Positions 21,165 to 31,346 of a stretch of 64,000 nucleotides of DNA are shown in pieces. Within the stretch, counting starts at the first letter, position 1. Every line of letters begins with the position of its first letter. The notes under the pieces were generated by a model. It saw only the letters and a list, made by a program, of their open reading frames with translations, searched no databases and was not told the origin of the DNA. The translations under genes were made by a program, and so were the position numbers. This DNA is from Xenoacremonium recifei (taxonomy: Eukaryota > Ascomycota > Sordariomycetes > Hypocreales > Nectriaceae): contig WOFQ01000020.1 of the NCBI GenBank assembly GCA_012184525.1, positions 186,001-250,000 on the forward strand, written 5' to 3'.

Positions 21165-21457
21165 AACAGATGCTCTGCGGAATATGTTACCGGATCAAGT
21201 CAATGAATAGGACAACTAAAGCTAAATACTCTCCTTCAGAGTCTCACAATGCTGTCTGACAGTCCTGTGAGGAGGTTCCACGTCGGGCCACTAACATCGT
21301 GGTGCGGAATTTAGTCTCGGGTGACTGTCGACCGACGACGGATGACGGAGCCCGGTGCACTGTGAGTGGGCAATTATTAAACCGGCGATAGTTACTCTAG
21401 TTGGAAGCTTGGATTTCTTGCATATACATCGAAAGCAACTGGCGAATCCGTCCTGTC

Positions 21458-22189
21458 ATGGATGCGGTGTACAATTTACTGACCCAACGGGTTCTCGACA
21501 TCCAAGCCCGGCTCGGAGCCGAGAGCCAAGGATCCTCTATCCGTCCACGAATTCTAATCGCCTTTGCCGGCCCTCCAGGTTCCGGCAAGTCAACCATATC
21601 TGCAGAGGTCGTGCGGCGGCTCAACAGGGGAAGCGACCAGCAGATCGCATGTGTGGTTCCAATGGATGGCTTCCATTATCCCCGAAAATACCTTGACGCC
21701 CTACCCAACCATGTGGAAGCCTACGCTAGGAGAGGAATCCACTGGACCTTCGACGGCGACGCTGTGCTGGCCCTTGTCCAGCAACTGCACGACACCAAGG
21801 GTGTTCGGGGAGAGCCTATTTTTGCGCCCAGCTTCGACCACGCATTGAAAGATCCCGTCAAAGATGCCATCCGCATTGATTCCAGCATCGAAATCGCAAT
21901 CTTGGAGGGAAACTGGCTTTTGTATGATCAGCCACCGTGGAGCCGCATCCCAAACTTAGTCGATGAAACTTGGTTTGTTGATGTCGAGCCGGGGCTGGCA
22001 CGGGATCGCATAGCAAGACGGCATATTAAATCTGGGATTGAGCAGACTTGGGAGGCAGCTGTTGCTCGGGCGGAGCAGAATGATCTGCCTAATGGGGAGG
22101 AGATTCGGCAGCATCTGCTGAAGCCTGATGTTGTTGTGCAAAGTCTTGAATGGCCTCACCAGATCGGAGACAAGGCTGGAAAGGCATAA
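21458..22189 (+). CDS. P-loop kinase of the uridine/pantothenate kinase superfamily (FrcK/Yfh7-like)
   Basis: Single exon; Met at 21458 chosen (243 residues), with an earlier in-frame Met at 21401 possible. Walker A is GPPGSGKST (residues 38-46). VVPMDGFHYP supplies the aspartate and DGFH motif typical of pantothenate/uridine kinase relatives, and the RRGIHWTFDGDA block matches the proteins often annotated as fructose-transport kinases or Yfh7. IAILEGNWLLYD is the Walker-B-like strand and RDRIARRHIKSGIEQTWEAA the lid helix with arginine fingers. Expected to phosphorylate a small metabolite in the cytosol; substrate unknown. Complete length for the family. Confidence 0.82.
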   Translation: MDAVYNLLTQRVLDIQARLGAESQGSSIRPRILIAFAGPPGSGKSTISAEVVRRLNRGSDQQIACVVPMDGFHYPRKYLDALPNHVEAYARRGIHWTFDGDAVLALVQQLHDTKGVRGEPIFAPSFDHALKDPVKDAIRIDSSIEIAILEGNWLLYDQPPWSRIPNLVDETWFVDVEPGLARDRIARRHIKSGIEQTWEAAVARAEQNDLPNGEEIRQHLLKPDVVVQSLEWPHQIGDKAGKA

Positions 22190-22463
22190 TATGGAAGAGT
22201 TTGGCACCTGTGCTTGAGTATGACCACGTGACTTGTTTTAGGTGAAGGTTTGGAGGGGTGATTCATTTAACGGCCTGTACCGCAGCCACTGTCACTTAAC
22301 TCTGCCATCGAGTTCTATTTCTTTCCACGTCCGTAAAATTCATACATAAAGAAGCGTCCTGACACATCTCCTCCGCATCTTTATTCCACCTGAGAAACGC
22401 ATACACCTCGACCCTCTAGTTCGCACCCTTGCCCGACTCCCGAGACCGAAAAAGCTCCCAAGC

Positions 22464-23984
22464 ATGGATCCCTTCAACATAATCGATCAATCCCTTCGAC
22501 TCCTTGTCCTCGTGTCGCTAGACTCACGAGAAGACGCCAGACGATTGAGCCACGCCTCTCCTATCATGTTCCGTCAGTACGCAGAGTCCCAAGACGGAAT
22601 CATCTGCGCCTATGTCCGAAAGGATCTCGACACCGACGATCTCATACAAGATGCTATGGCTGTCATTGGATTTCCGATGCATAGCCGCGGATTCGTTCTA
22701 AAAGACCATCTCAATCATGGAGAATTGAAGCAGCTCAAAAGAATGGATGACTATCTGGACGCATGGGGCTACAAGTGCCTGCCCAATCCTTTTCAGCCAT
22801 TACAAGTATGCATGCCGGCTGTTCTCTGTCTCCAGGAGCTATGCCGTCAACTACGAAGGTATATTGAGGATTACTTATCCAAAGCTCAAAGTGGTTATCT
22901 CCCACGAGCGTATCGCCTTATTCCCAGTTGGGCGCACTCGGATTTCACTTCAAGCACGGTCCAAAGAGAACTTCAAGCAGAGACTCGCGGCCTTTCCCTT
23001 GCCTCGCTGACCCCGCGAGAGAGACGTCGCATCTTCAGCGCGTTCTTGAGATATGAACTTTTATGCAAAGTGTATGGTCCCATTACCGCCCCCAAAAGCA
23101 GTAAAGATGGCTTAGGTGTATTGGAAATGGACCCTTGTTCTTCCTCGTGGGTTATCGGGGGTATAGATCGAACGGAATGCTGGGATTGGTGGCTCCTTCA
23201 TCACTATGAAGGTAGAAAGGTTTTTGCCGACGCCCATTGGAAATCTTATTGGGACCCCTCGAAGGCCGACGAAGAGGCAGAGTTTTGCGAACTCAAAGAC
23301 TTTACTTACGCTCACAAAGACATGGATCTGCAGCTTCTTCCTTGCGTACGAAAGTACGTCCTGTGCTTATATGGAGCCTTGATTGCCGATCAAGTCTCTG
23401 CACCCGTCCCGCATCTTCCAGCCGCTGAGACAAGGAGCTATGAAAATGCCCCTGAAGTTGGAATGCGTGGATTTCCCGATTTCAATGCATCAGCAGAATG
23501 GGAAGAGTCACTGCATCTAGGCGGTGAAGGCTGGAGTCTGAAGACTGTCTCTTTGATGGCAACCGCTGGGTTTGATCTTCTTAATGCATTATTGACATCT
23601 GACAAAGAGAAGCTCCGCCGCTTTCTTGTTGTTTTCAACCTCGTGGCCCAAGAGCTCCCTCCGCCACAGGCAACAAATGTATGTTTACCCCAACACGGTC
23701 CCTTGGAGCACCAAGCCGGTTGGTTCTGCCACGATTTCGTACGTCTGAATCGTCAAAGGGCATGGGCATTATGGGATGATCCGAGCAATCTCCTACCCAG
23801 CCGTGAGCAGTACGACCCTTCAGAACTTCCCCCTGATTTTCCTGCAGGCCCTGGTATGCTGCTGGAGACCAACGATACCAGAAATGAACTGATATGTTAT
23901 TACGATGGAGCAAGAGTGCGTTGTCTTGCTGATATTATGACTCCCTTTTACCTTGCTTCCAAAAGCAGTGGAACAACGCGTTAG
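22464..23984 (+). CDS. F-box-like fungal protein (paralogue of 18350-19777)
   Basis: Single exon, 506 residues. The N-terminus (DPFNIIDQSLRLLVLVSLDS, then ARRLSHASPIMFRQY) has the weak F-box-like pattern seen in its neighbour at 18350-19777. Matching blocks are RRIFSAFLRYELLCKVYG, LMATAGFDLLNALLTSDKE, RKYVLCLYGALIADQV and RAWALWDDPSNLL, in the same order. No known substrate-recruitment repeat or catalytic motif. Such families are expanded in filamentous ascomycetes and little studied. The two copies are far diverged and bracket an SDR and a kinase gene. Confidence 0.68.
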   Translation: MDPFNIIDQSLRLLVLVSLDSREDARRLSHASPIMFRQYAESQDGIICAYVRKDLDTDDLIQDAMAVIGFPMHSRGFVLKDHLNHGELKQLKRMDDYLDAWGYKCLPNPFQPLQVCMPAVLCLQELCRQLRRYIEDYLSKAQSGYLPRAYRLIPSWAHSDFTSSTVQRELQAETRGLSLASLTPRERRRIFSAFLRYELLCKVYGPITAPKSSKDGLGVLEMDPCSSSWVIGGIDRTECWDWWLLHHYEGRKVFADAHWKSYWDPSKADEEAEFCELKDFTYAHKDMDLQLLPCVRKYVLCLYGALIADQVSAPVPHLPAAETRSYENAPEVGMRGFPDFNASAEWEESLHLGGEGWSLKTVSLMATAGFDLLNALLTSDKEKLRRFLVVFNLVAQELPPPQATNVCLPQHGPLEHQAGWFCHDFVRLNRQRAWALWDDPSNLLPSREQYDPSELPPDFPAGPGMLLETNDTRNELICYYDGARVRCLADIMTPFYLASKSSGTTR

Positions 23985-24549
23985 GATTGCGCGAGGGACA
24001 GCGAAGTTTTGTATATGGAGATGCATCTTCACATGCAGTAGGTGATACCAATTCTCTAGCAAGTTATCAGCTCAAGCATAGGTCAAGTTAAATATACCAA
24101 ATCTCAGCGAAACCAGATTCAAGTTATTCGCTTTTAGTATCTGCATGCCTGGATTCCCAAGAATATTAATTTGTCATTGGACAAGCATCTTTAGTTCCTT
24201 AGCCTTCGTTGGAGATAAGATTGAGCTCTACAATATGCCAGGATGCAGTGAGAGATACTTCACTGCATTCTGTTGAGAGTCTCGGAATAAAGACCAAATT
24301 TCGCTCGTAAGTTCCTAATTTGTATAAATAGCAGACCCTCTGTTTGCTTTTATCCAGAACTCCCGACGCACTCTGTCTTGTTTCTTCAATCTCAACCCTC
24401 GCAGCAACTCTCAGTTGTCAATCATGGGCGCGACCTCTATATTGTCCCGTAATTTCCGGCACTAAAGTGTTACTGATTCCAGATTAATTCGCCTTCTATG
24501 GCCAACTGGTGACACAGCGAAACGCTATGAGGTTTCGCTTTAACCACTC

Positions 24550-24611
24550 GGGCACTCGAGACGACGCGACATCGCTTTCTCTCTTATAATTCTTACGACT
24601 TAGGTTCGTCC
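24550..24611. repeat. Dispersed repeat, copy 1
   Basis: 62 bp that align without gaps to 27779-27840, same orientation, with 44 identical positions by my count (18 differences, 12 of them transitions). The core CGAGACGACGCGA is identical. The transition excess is what RIP or deamination would leave in an old duplication. The element type is unknown. Confidence 0.55.
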
Positions 24612-25977
24612 ACATAGAAATGGCAGCACTATTCCCGAGAGTTATGTTATGGCCTGATCTGGCCCTCCAGAAAGGAGACCGGTTTCTTATTCTGCTTTGG
24701 GAAGAGTCTTTTTAAATCTAGCGGCGAAAACAGGGGCCGCTTTCACCGCGACGGCCCGCAGCTAAGCTTTCTGAGCTCAAAGCCCTGAGATCGTCCCATA
24801 TTCTGACCGGGGGCGTCAACTTACGGAAATCTCTGTAGGCGGAGGAGGATAATAAAAAGGTTTAATAAGATCCTGGGTCTAGTAGGCAACAGCGTCGTGG
24901 TCGAATCGCTCTCGCTCTGGTGCGGCGAGATAGGCGTCTGTGCCTGGCAGGCTGCGAGGGAGGGCTGGACCCTATCAAGGGGCCTGGTCTAGCGGCGTGC
25001 ACTTTAGTTTCTTCGGTAACTTCGTCTTCGGCAAAGCAGGGTTTCCGGTTTCGGATGTGCCGCTTAGACAGCATCGCCGAGGGAAAATGTAACGCGAAGC
25101 CGACACGAGTGTTCGAGACCCAGGAGGCAAACAGGGCTGGGGAGGATGGAAATGTGAGCGGGAAAATAGCGGTGGTTGTACGTGAACGAGCCTCTATGAT
25201 AGCGTCATATTTTATCGATGGAGGATGTTTGTTTTGGTAAGCGTCGCCGTTTATTGTCAGCTGGATCTGAAACACTAATTCTTTCAAACTGGCGTCAACG
25301 CAGAGGCAAGTCCACGTGCCGTGCCTCACAATTGCCGTCTTTGGCTTGATCTGAGTGCCGTGACTGCTGGGGGCCGCCAATTGTGGTCGACCCACGCCCA
25401 TATAAGACTATTGGAAAATCCGCGACTTATACATTAGTTAGTCCGTGTTTAGACCCAGGCTGGAACCACGCTCATGCATACTCTGTAGAGTCGAGAGCCT
25501 CGGCCTCGTACGAAGTAGATCAAGCAGCTGAAATCTGACCGCCAGTCAGGTGGAGAATGGGAATCCCGGTTCCGAAAATGGATGTTCAGCATGGGACAGG
25601 ATCTAGAGCATTGCTTCTTCAAGGCCGGCCATACCGAGGACATATGTACTAGTTATGCACCCCTCCCTATGGGGCACAGGCGACTTGCAAACAGTTTTGC
25701 AGTTTCTAGACCACGGCCTTGTGACGGGATTATTGGACGTGGCTTAAGCAACTTGCGAGCGAAGCGAATCACCAGCCATCATACGCGTGTGGGCGTTCCA
25801 GACCAAGGATAGATGACCCCAAGCATATGGCATGGACTCCCAACCTTGCATAGGGGAAAAACTATTGTCTCAGCTATTGGATTTAGCCACGGACTTCATA
25901 GCGGCTCGTCCGATCCAGACCATCTAGATTGCAGCAGCACTTTCCGCTTCTCAGTCCGCGTGGATGGGAGAATGCTG

Positions 25978-25985
25978 TATATAAA
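25978..25985 (+). promoter_or_regulatory. TATA box of the Thr-rich secreted protein gene
   Basis: TATATAAA lies 92 bp before the ATG at 26077, a normal distance for a fungal core promoter. Confidence 0.5.
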
Positions 25986-26076
25986 GGACTCTTTAGACGC
26001 TGCAGTACAAAGCTTCACTTCATCGCAACCCTCCTCGACAAGCTTCTTAGACAATATCGAGAACATCGTGCCAACA

Positions 26077-27333
26077 ATGTGGCCTTCTCCTCGTCAGCTT
26101 GCTCTCCTGGGCCTTGCGGCTGCAGGCCAGGTTCACGCCACGCCGATCAACGGCATCTCCCAACTCGAATGCCTTGCTGTTGAATTGGTCGTTTTGGCTC
26201 TAGATGCGTGCGCAACGCCAACTCCATTCTGCTCATCCTACTTGTCAATCCCTACTGTTACGAAGACGGCCACCGTCACCACTTCGTCAACGACTACACT
26301 GACAACCTCGACCACCACCGGCACAAACACTATCACCGTGTCAACTGTGACCCAGACGCAGACTGCGTAAGTTTCGATACAACACAACTTTCACAAACAT
26401 TTCTCACCTGTTTCAAGGGCTGCTACGGTCACTACTTGCGTCCTCTCCAGCGCCGATGATGACTACTATTATAAGAAGCGCGATGTCGAGGCACGAGGAG
26501 GCGCTGCTGTTGCCATCCCTGCCGCCTTATCCAAGTTTGCCCGCGCGCAGATCTCAACTGCCTGCAGCTGTCTGGGTATCCCAACTCCCAGCACGACTGT
26601 TACTGTGACTGCCACAGCCACAAAGCTTGCCACCAGTATCATCAACCTCGCTGCCACAACAGATGTGACTGCAACCTCTGTTGTCACTGTTACGACCACT
26701 ACCACTGATACTGTTTGCCCGACCCCTACCCAGTGCAATAACCAGGGCTTCCAGTTTGCTTTATACCCTAATGATCAAGGCGATAATGACGACAGTACCT
26801 ATAGCCAATTCGATCCTGCTATCTATAAGACTGAGACCCCTGAGTTCTCTAGTGTTACCTCTACTGCTGGTGGCATCGACTATAGCGGCGGTCAGGAAAT
26901 TACTATCTACGGAACCAGCTATGAGTTTGAAAGCGACTACTTTGTTCTGGACCACCGGGGCTACCTCTTTGCTGCTGTAGATGGCACCTACACTGTCACT
27001 GTCTCTGATGTCGATGATGCAGCATTCCTTTGGGTAGGCGCCGATGCCTATGAGGGATGGACTCGCGCCGATGCCAATGCTGTTATTATTACTGCCAACA
27101 GCGGTGGCGTCGGGTATGGCAGCGCAAGTGTTGCCATGGTCGAGGGCGAGTACCTGCCCATCCGCATCATGTTCGTTCAGGCTCAAGGAGAGGCTGCTTT
27201 CGAGGTCAGCATTACTGCTCCTGATGGCACCGTCTTCCTGAGCTCCAGCACTGAGAGCTCCCCATACCTGGTGCAGTACTCCTGCGACGGTGTTCTTGCT
27301 CCCGAATTCCCGGCTTGGGGCAGCGAGATCTAA
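26077..27333 (+). CDS. Secreted Thr-rich protein with GLEYA/PA14-like adhesin domain
   Basis: join(26077..26366, 26418..27333), 401 residues; the 51-nt intron splits an Ala codon. The N-terminus MWPSPRQLALLGLAAAGQVHA is a clear signal peptide. Two Thr/Val-rich stalks (TVTKTATVTTSSTTTLTTS; TTVTVTATATK) surround a short module with cysteines and a YYYKKRDVEARGG stretch whose KR is a possible Kex2 site. Residues about 255-401 (FVLDHRGYLFAAVDGTYTV, AAFLWVGADAYEGW, GEYLPIRIMFVQAQGEAAF) match the beta-sandwich of GLEYA/PA14 lectin-like adhesins. No hydrophobic C-terminal GPI signal is seen, so it is likely secreted or bound by other means. The start at 26077 is chosen because it opens the signal peptide; the frame is open to 25813. 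Confidence 0.8.
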
Positions 27334-28532
27334 AAGGAAGCTCTCTCAATTGGAGCGATGTGGATGTGCTGCTCATGGCATTAAATTGACTGGTCGACAC
27401 ATATCGGCAGAGTGGTGAGAATGGATCACACTGGACCATCTGCATTGTCACAACCCAACACAGAACGACACGGCAAGGAAGCACGTGCGGAAGCGTGTGA
27501 CCAGGGATCATTGGATCACGATGTCAGAGTTAGTGATTTAGCTTTATGAAGCTCAGACTAGTTTATCTAGCCACAATCTACTTGTGCACTACCAAATAGA
27601 ACACCCAATCAACACTCAGGTCTACGCACCTATTCTACTGCCTAACAAGGAACCTTACAATCCGCCATACCTACCCTGTAGTTACGAAGTCAGATCGTGA
27701 CAAAGATCAACATGTCGACGAAGCCCTTCCGTGGCGGCGCAGCGAGACACCTTGAAGAGAATTCCTCTCCATCAACTTGGACACCCGAGACGACGCGATG
27801 TCGCTTTTTCTTTTATACGGTTTACAGTAGAATCTCGTCCGTCAACGGTTAACGGGCGGCATATATCCGACTGGATCAGATGGCCGAGCCAGCTTTCAAA
27901 GGTTTTGTGATTGTTAGGCCATCGCATAAGTTAATTGCTTTGAACGTCTGCCAAGATCATCAAGTTAATTCAATTAAATCGCATCCATAATTTCAATCCA
28001 CCGTCTGATCCTTACCCAATCCCTATTCGCAGCACCTGATGCTCATCCTAATCACTATTCTCCATGATAGACGGATTCGCATGGATGTGTCAGCATCTCA
28101 GCCAGAGGAGGCCAGACTGGCTGGATTCGAATCAGCACCTGGAGGACCTACTGCTTAGCAACTTGCGACGCTTTCTGATCTTTGATCATGAAGATCTCCT
28201 CTGGAAAAGGAGTAAGCTAGGTCTAGAGGAAACCGCTGCGAAGTGCGCAGCCGAGTCACGAAAACATGCCCTTTTGTGTGTTGATAAGCAATCACTACTC
28301 TTTTATAATTGAGCTATCAATGAGATATATAGGACGGTCTGGGGCCTTTTGCAGCCTTAAATGAGGTGACTTCTGGGTACCTAATCCGTGAAAGTCGGCT
28401 ACAGCATGGGCAGCTAGCCCTTGCGGGGATGGTAAATTGATGGTTGCAGAGGGGTTGCATGAATGCAATACGAGCTAGCGATACGGTACTTCATACAATT
28501 TATTTAAGTTCAAGGTTTGTTAGACGCCACAT
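27334..28532. other. Intergenic region with repeat copy
   Basis: 3' flank of the adhesin gene and 3' flank of the kinase-like gene. Holds repeat copy 27779-27840. A plus-strand frame at 28064-28312 (82 codons) has no recognised domain and is not called. Confidence 0.45.
27779..27840. repeat. Dispersed repeat, copy 2
   Basis: Direct-orientation partner of 24550-24611, 3.23 kb away. The two copies bracket the adhesin-like gene. Confidence 0.55.
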
Positions 28533-29422
28533 CTATGCGTGGTAAGACCGGAGCTTCATTGAATGCATCGCCGACACCCGTTTAGATTCTGGAATCTCTT
28601 TGTCCTCCACCATCTCATCCACCATCTGATCAAACAGAACCCGATCAGTTAACTTCGTATCGATTGCCTCCCTCCTGTCTAAGGCATCCAAGAGCCTATG
28701 CGGCTCTGTCCAAGATGAACCGAAATCAACTAGCTTTCCATCTTTGTAATTAGCTAATCTGATGTCCATATTGTATATCCCTTCTTTATTGAGCGTCGCA
28801 ATTCCTCTGAGAAGTCTGCTCAGGTTTCCCTCGGTCACCCCACTGTCAGAGGAGGCAAGGTCTTTAACAATCGCTCTAGGTCTGCATCCTCCAACTGTGC
28901 TTTGTTGGTACTCTAAGTCGACATCGTCTAGCGCAAGGTCGATGTTCCTGTCGTATAGGATCTTCTCGTCTCTGGACTGCAGAAACAAAAAGCCATGGCA
29001 GGGAGTACTATGGCTCTTCAATTTCTTCTTTCGTTCGATTCGACCGTATGCGCGGCATTCTGCGTAGAATGGATCGGTGTAGCAAGCCACGACGTCCAGG
29101 GGAGTGTCTCTGCCAAGGAGAGGCCCCCAAAAGACCTCGTTGACCATCGGATCATAGAATTTGAACTTAAACCAGGGGGCGATCAGTTATTAATAGATCA
29201 ATCATTTTTAGAGATTCAGCTTCTTACAACTTTGACTGCATACTCTCGGCCTTTGATTTTAGCTCGGAAGACGTAGCCCTCTGTCGGTGAATCTCCATTC
29301 TCGCTGTCCCCCAACCTCTCGAGCCACTCGATGCGAGACTTGTGATGTTCAAAAAGCCGCAACTTCGGCCCATCGCACAGAGGTAGCTCTTCGGGGATTC
29401 GTCTTGGGCGTCTCTTCGGCAT
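28533..29422 (-). CDS. Kinase-like protein of the FTA2 type
   Basis: complement(join(28533..29165, 29228..29422)), 275 residues, 62-nt phase-0 intron after EYAVKV. Met at 29422 (MPKRRPRRIPEEL) starts the recognisable protein; the frame is open upstream but its content is low-complexity. Kinase-fold remnants: a beta strand with lysine (GREYAVKV/FKFYDP), a catalytic-loop-like IYNMDIRLANYKDGK (D, R and N present but no H-R-D) and the following LVDFGSSWT in place of D-F-G. PFYAECRAYGRI after strand 3 is typical of the fungal family named after the kinetochore Sim4-complex subunit Fta2, which has many paralogues of unknown role. Catalytic activity is uncertain. It is divergent from the acidic-tract gene. 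Confidence 0.65.
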
Positions 29423-29929
29423 GCTCAGGCAGCAGCTCGGATTGCAGGCAGAAGGGAGGGCCGGGTGACGCCAACAGGCCGATAAGGTCGCCTCTGCCCT
29501 CCCCCCGTTCCCTTTATAGATGGTGGCCATCTTGGTGGCTGCGGCCCGCTCCCGTCGGCGGCTCGATGCGCGCAATAGTTGGTGTGGTGGGATCACGAGG
29601 TCAGGTTGCAGCCAACCAGATCCCTCTGCTGCAGGCGTATCACCAACAGCCCATGCAGCATGCAGGCAGAGCTGCAGGTGATTTTCAGCTGCTACGTGGA
29701 CGACCGGCAAAAAGCAGTAAATGCAGACGTAGAGCGGCAATCTCGCGATTGAATGCGTTGTTAAATTGCTGGGGCATCCCTTACATCCGTTTGATCGACT
29801 TTGTATCTTTTGTTTGGCCCTTGGCGAATCACCCGCATTCCAATGCCTTTGCTGTCGTACGGCAATCTTATTCAAGCAGCCAATCATCCTCTTCAAGCCG
29901 TTTTCGACCCCTGACCTTATTTTTCGGCC
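29423..29929. promoter_or_regulatory. Bidirectional promoter between kinase-like and acidic-tract genes
   Basis: 507 bp between the two chosen starts. GC-rich on the kinase side; no TATA box is convincing on either side. No gene inside. Confidence 0.35.
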
Positions 29930-31346
29930 ATGGCACACCACCATGCAGCAACTTCAATTCTCGAACTACTTACCCATGCAAATCCCTTTGTCACTCACGA
30001 ACCAGCTAAAAAGGGCAGTACCAATACAAAGGGACCTCCAGGGAAGCATTATCATTGCCCTAAGCAAGTCAAGAAATGGAGTGACTTCGACAGTCTAAAG
30101 CCCCTGGAAACTTCCTTTAGCGGCCTTCTTTTACAGGTGCTTCGGAAGACCAGGAAGCTGCCGCACTATCCTCATATTCACTATCAGTCTGACTGCAGAT
30201 TGGAAGTTGAGGACCAATCAAGAGACTTGATTATACAGTGGACACGACGCATCGTGACAATTGCTCTTGAACCCGTCGCAGAGCATTTGAACGCAACAAT
30301 CTGGCGCCCAGGGAAGGCTCCAGACATGGGGAAATCCGCAGTCCCAAGACAAGAGAAGAAGAAAACAACACCTCGGCGAAAATGTTCCGATTACGCGAGA
30401 AGAACTAGAAAGCAATCGCTGAAGGGACTCAGGCCAGATTCAGGCTCCAGTCTCCTCCCACAATCAGCCCTTGGCAACAAGTCGATCACCGATGCCGAAC
30501 TTCAAGAGCGATTCATAAAAGAATACAAAATAGCCAACAAGTGGAAGAGCGATTTAATGATGGCAAAGGGACTCCTCGACGGGAACGGCGAATGGATGCC
30601 TGGTTCAAATAAACATGACTATGCGCGGCCAATTCGTCAGGCCTACACGTACTGCATAGAGAACATGTGTCGCTACGGCTGTATTCTGACATGCCATGAA
30701 GCATTTATATTCCGTGTCCAACCGAGAAGGCAGTCTTTAGGTAAGTCTAAAATAGACAATGCATTAGGAGAAGAGTAAGACTAATCACCCCGAAGGCCAA
30801 AAGATCGCAGACAAGCAAGACGAAGACAAATTGCTAGAGACTGGCCTCATAGAAGATGGGTTAATGGAGTACTTTTCCATCCCATGGGAGAATCATTTTG
30901 ATGGGGACTTAAAAGACCATAAGATCTGGACCATTAATCTGGCCTTGTGGTTTATGCATATTTTGGCTGGGAACAGTCACGAGGTCCAATGGCACTATAA
31001 TGCTTTAGAAGAGGAGTATGCGGCAATTTCGAGACCTTTTGCGGTGGTAAATGCCGCTTCCGCAGACAGCGACGCCTCTAATAACCAAACCGAGATTCAG
31101 AGCGACCCAGAGGAGGAGGAGGAGGATGAGGAAGAGGAAGAGGAAGAAGAGGAGGAGGAAGAAGAGGAGGAGGAAGAGGAGGCAGATGGAGAGTCTGCAC
31201 GCTCCGATTCGGGCGAATCCGATCGAACTAAACCGTTTGAGCATACGACGGTTGAGTCGACCCCCTCCGGAAAGGCCGGAAAGCGAAAGCATGAAGAAGA
31301 TCCTCTCTGGTCTTTCAGCAGCAAACGTTCTTTCCGGGGTCTATAG
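29930..31346 (+). CDS. Orphan protein with poly-glutamate tract
   Basis: join(29930..30740, 30796..31346), 453 residues; a 55-nt intron splits a Gly codon (QSL-G-QKIADK). I do not recognise the family. The first 100 residues look folded (HYHCPKQVKKWSDFDSL; RKTRKLPHYPHIHYQSDCRLEV), followed by a basic segment (KKKTTPRRKCSDYARRTRKQ) and a second folded region (RPIRQAYTYCIENMCRYGCILTCHEAFIF; IWTINLALWFMHILAGNS). The C-terminus has about 25 acidic residues in a row, then GKAGKRKHEED, a plausible nuclear localisation signal. Acidic-plus-basic tails are common in chromatin or nucleolar proteins. It pairs head-to-head with a kinase-like gene. Confidence 0.7.
31108..31184 (+). repeat. (GAR)n trinucleotide tract coding for poly-Glu
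   Basis: About 77 bp of GAG/GAA codons with one GAT interruption near 31126. A codon-level microsatellite inside the second exon of the orphan gene; length polymorphism is likely. Confidence 0.85.

Larger units (their letters stand above)
23985..26076. other. Gene-poor region with a decayed repeat copy
   Basis: About 2.1 kb without a convincing gene. Minus-strand frame 24862-25401 (179 codons) has no recognisable domain. Contains repeat copy 24550-24611 and, at the end, the promoter of the secreted Thr-rich protein. Confidence 0.45.

Noticed and set aside
24862..25401. 179-codon minus-strand frame
   Set aside because: No recognisable domain, odd composition (Arg/Ser/Pro), no splice partners; probably chance in GC-rich DNA.
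26077..27333. Antisense frames across the Thr-rich stalk (Val-rich, membrane-like)
   Set aside because: Reverse complement of ACT/GTC repeats gives artificial Val/Ser-rich peptides.
28064..28312. 82-codon plus-strand frame
   Set aside because: No recognised domain and no supporting splice or promoter signals, though a short orphan gene cannot be excluded.
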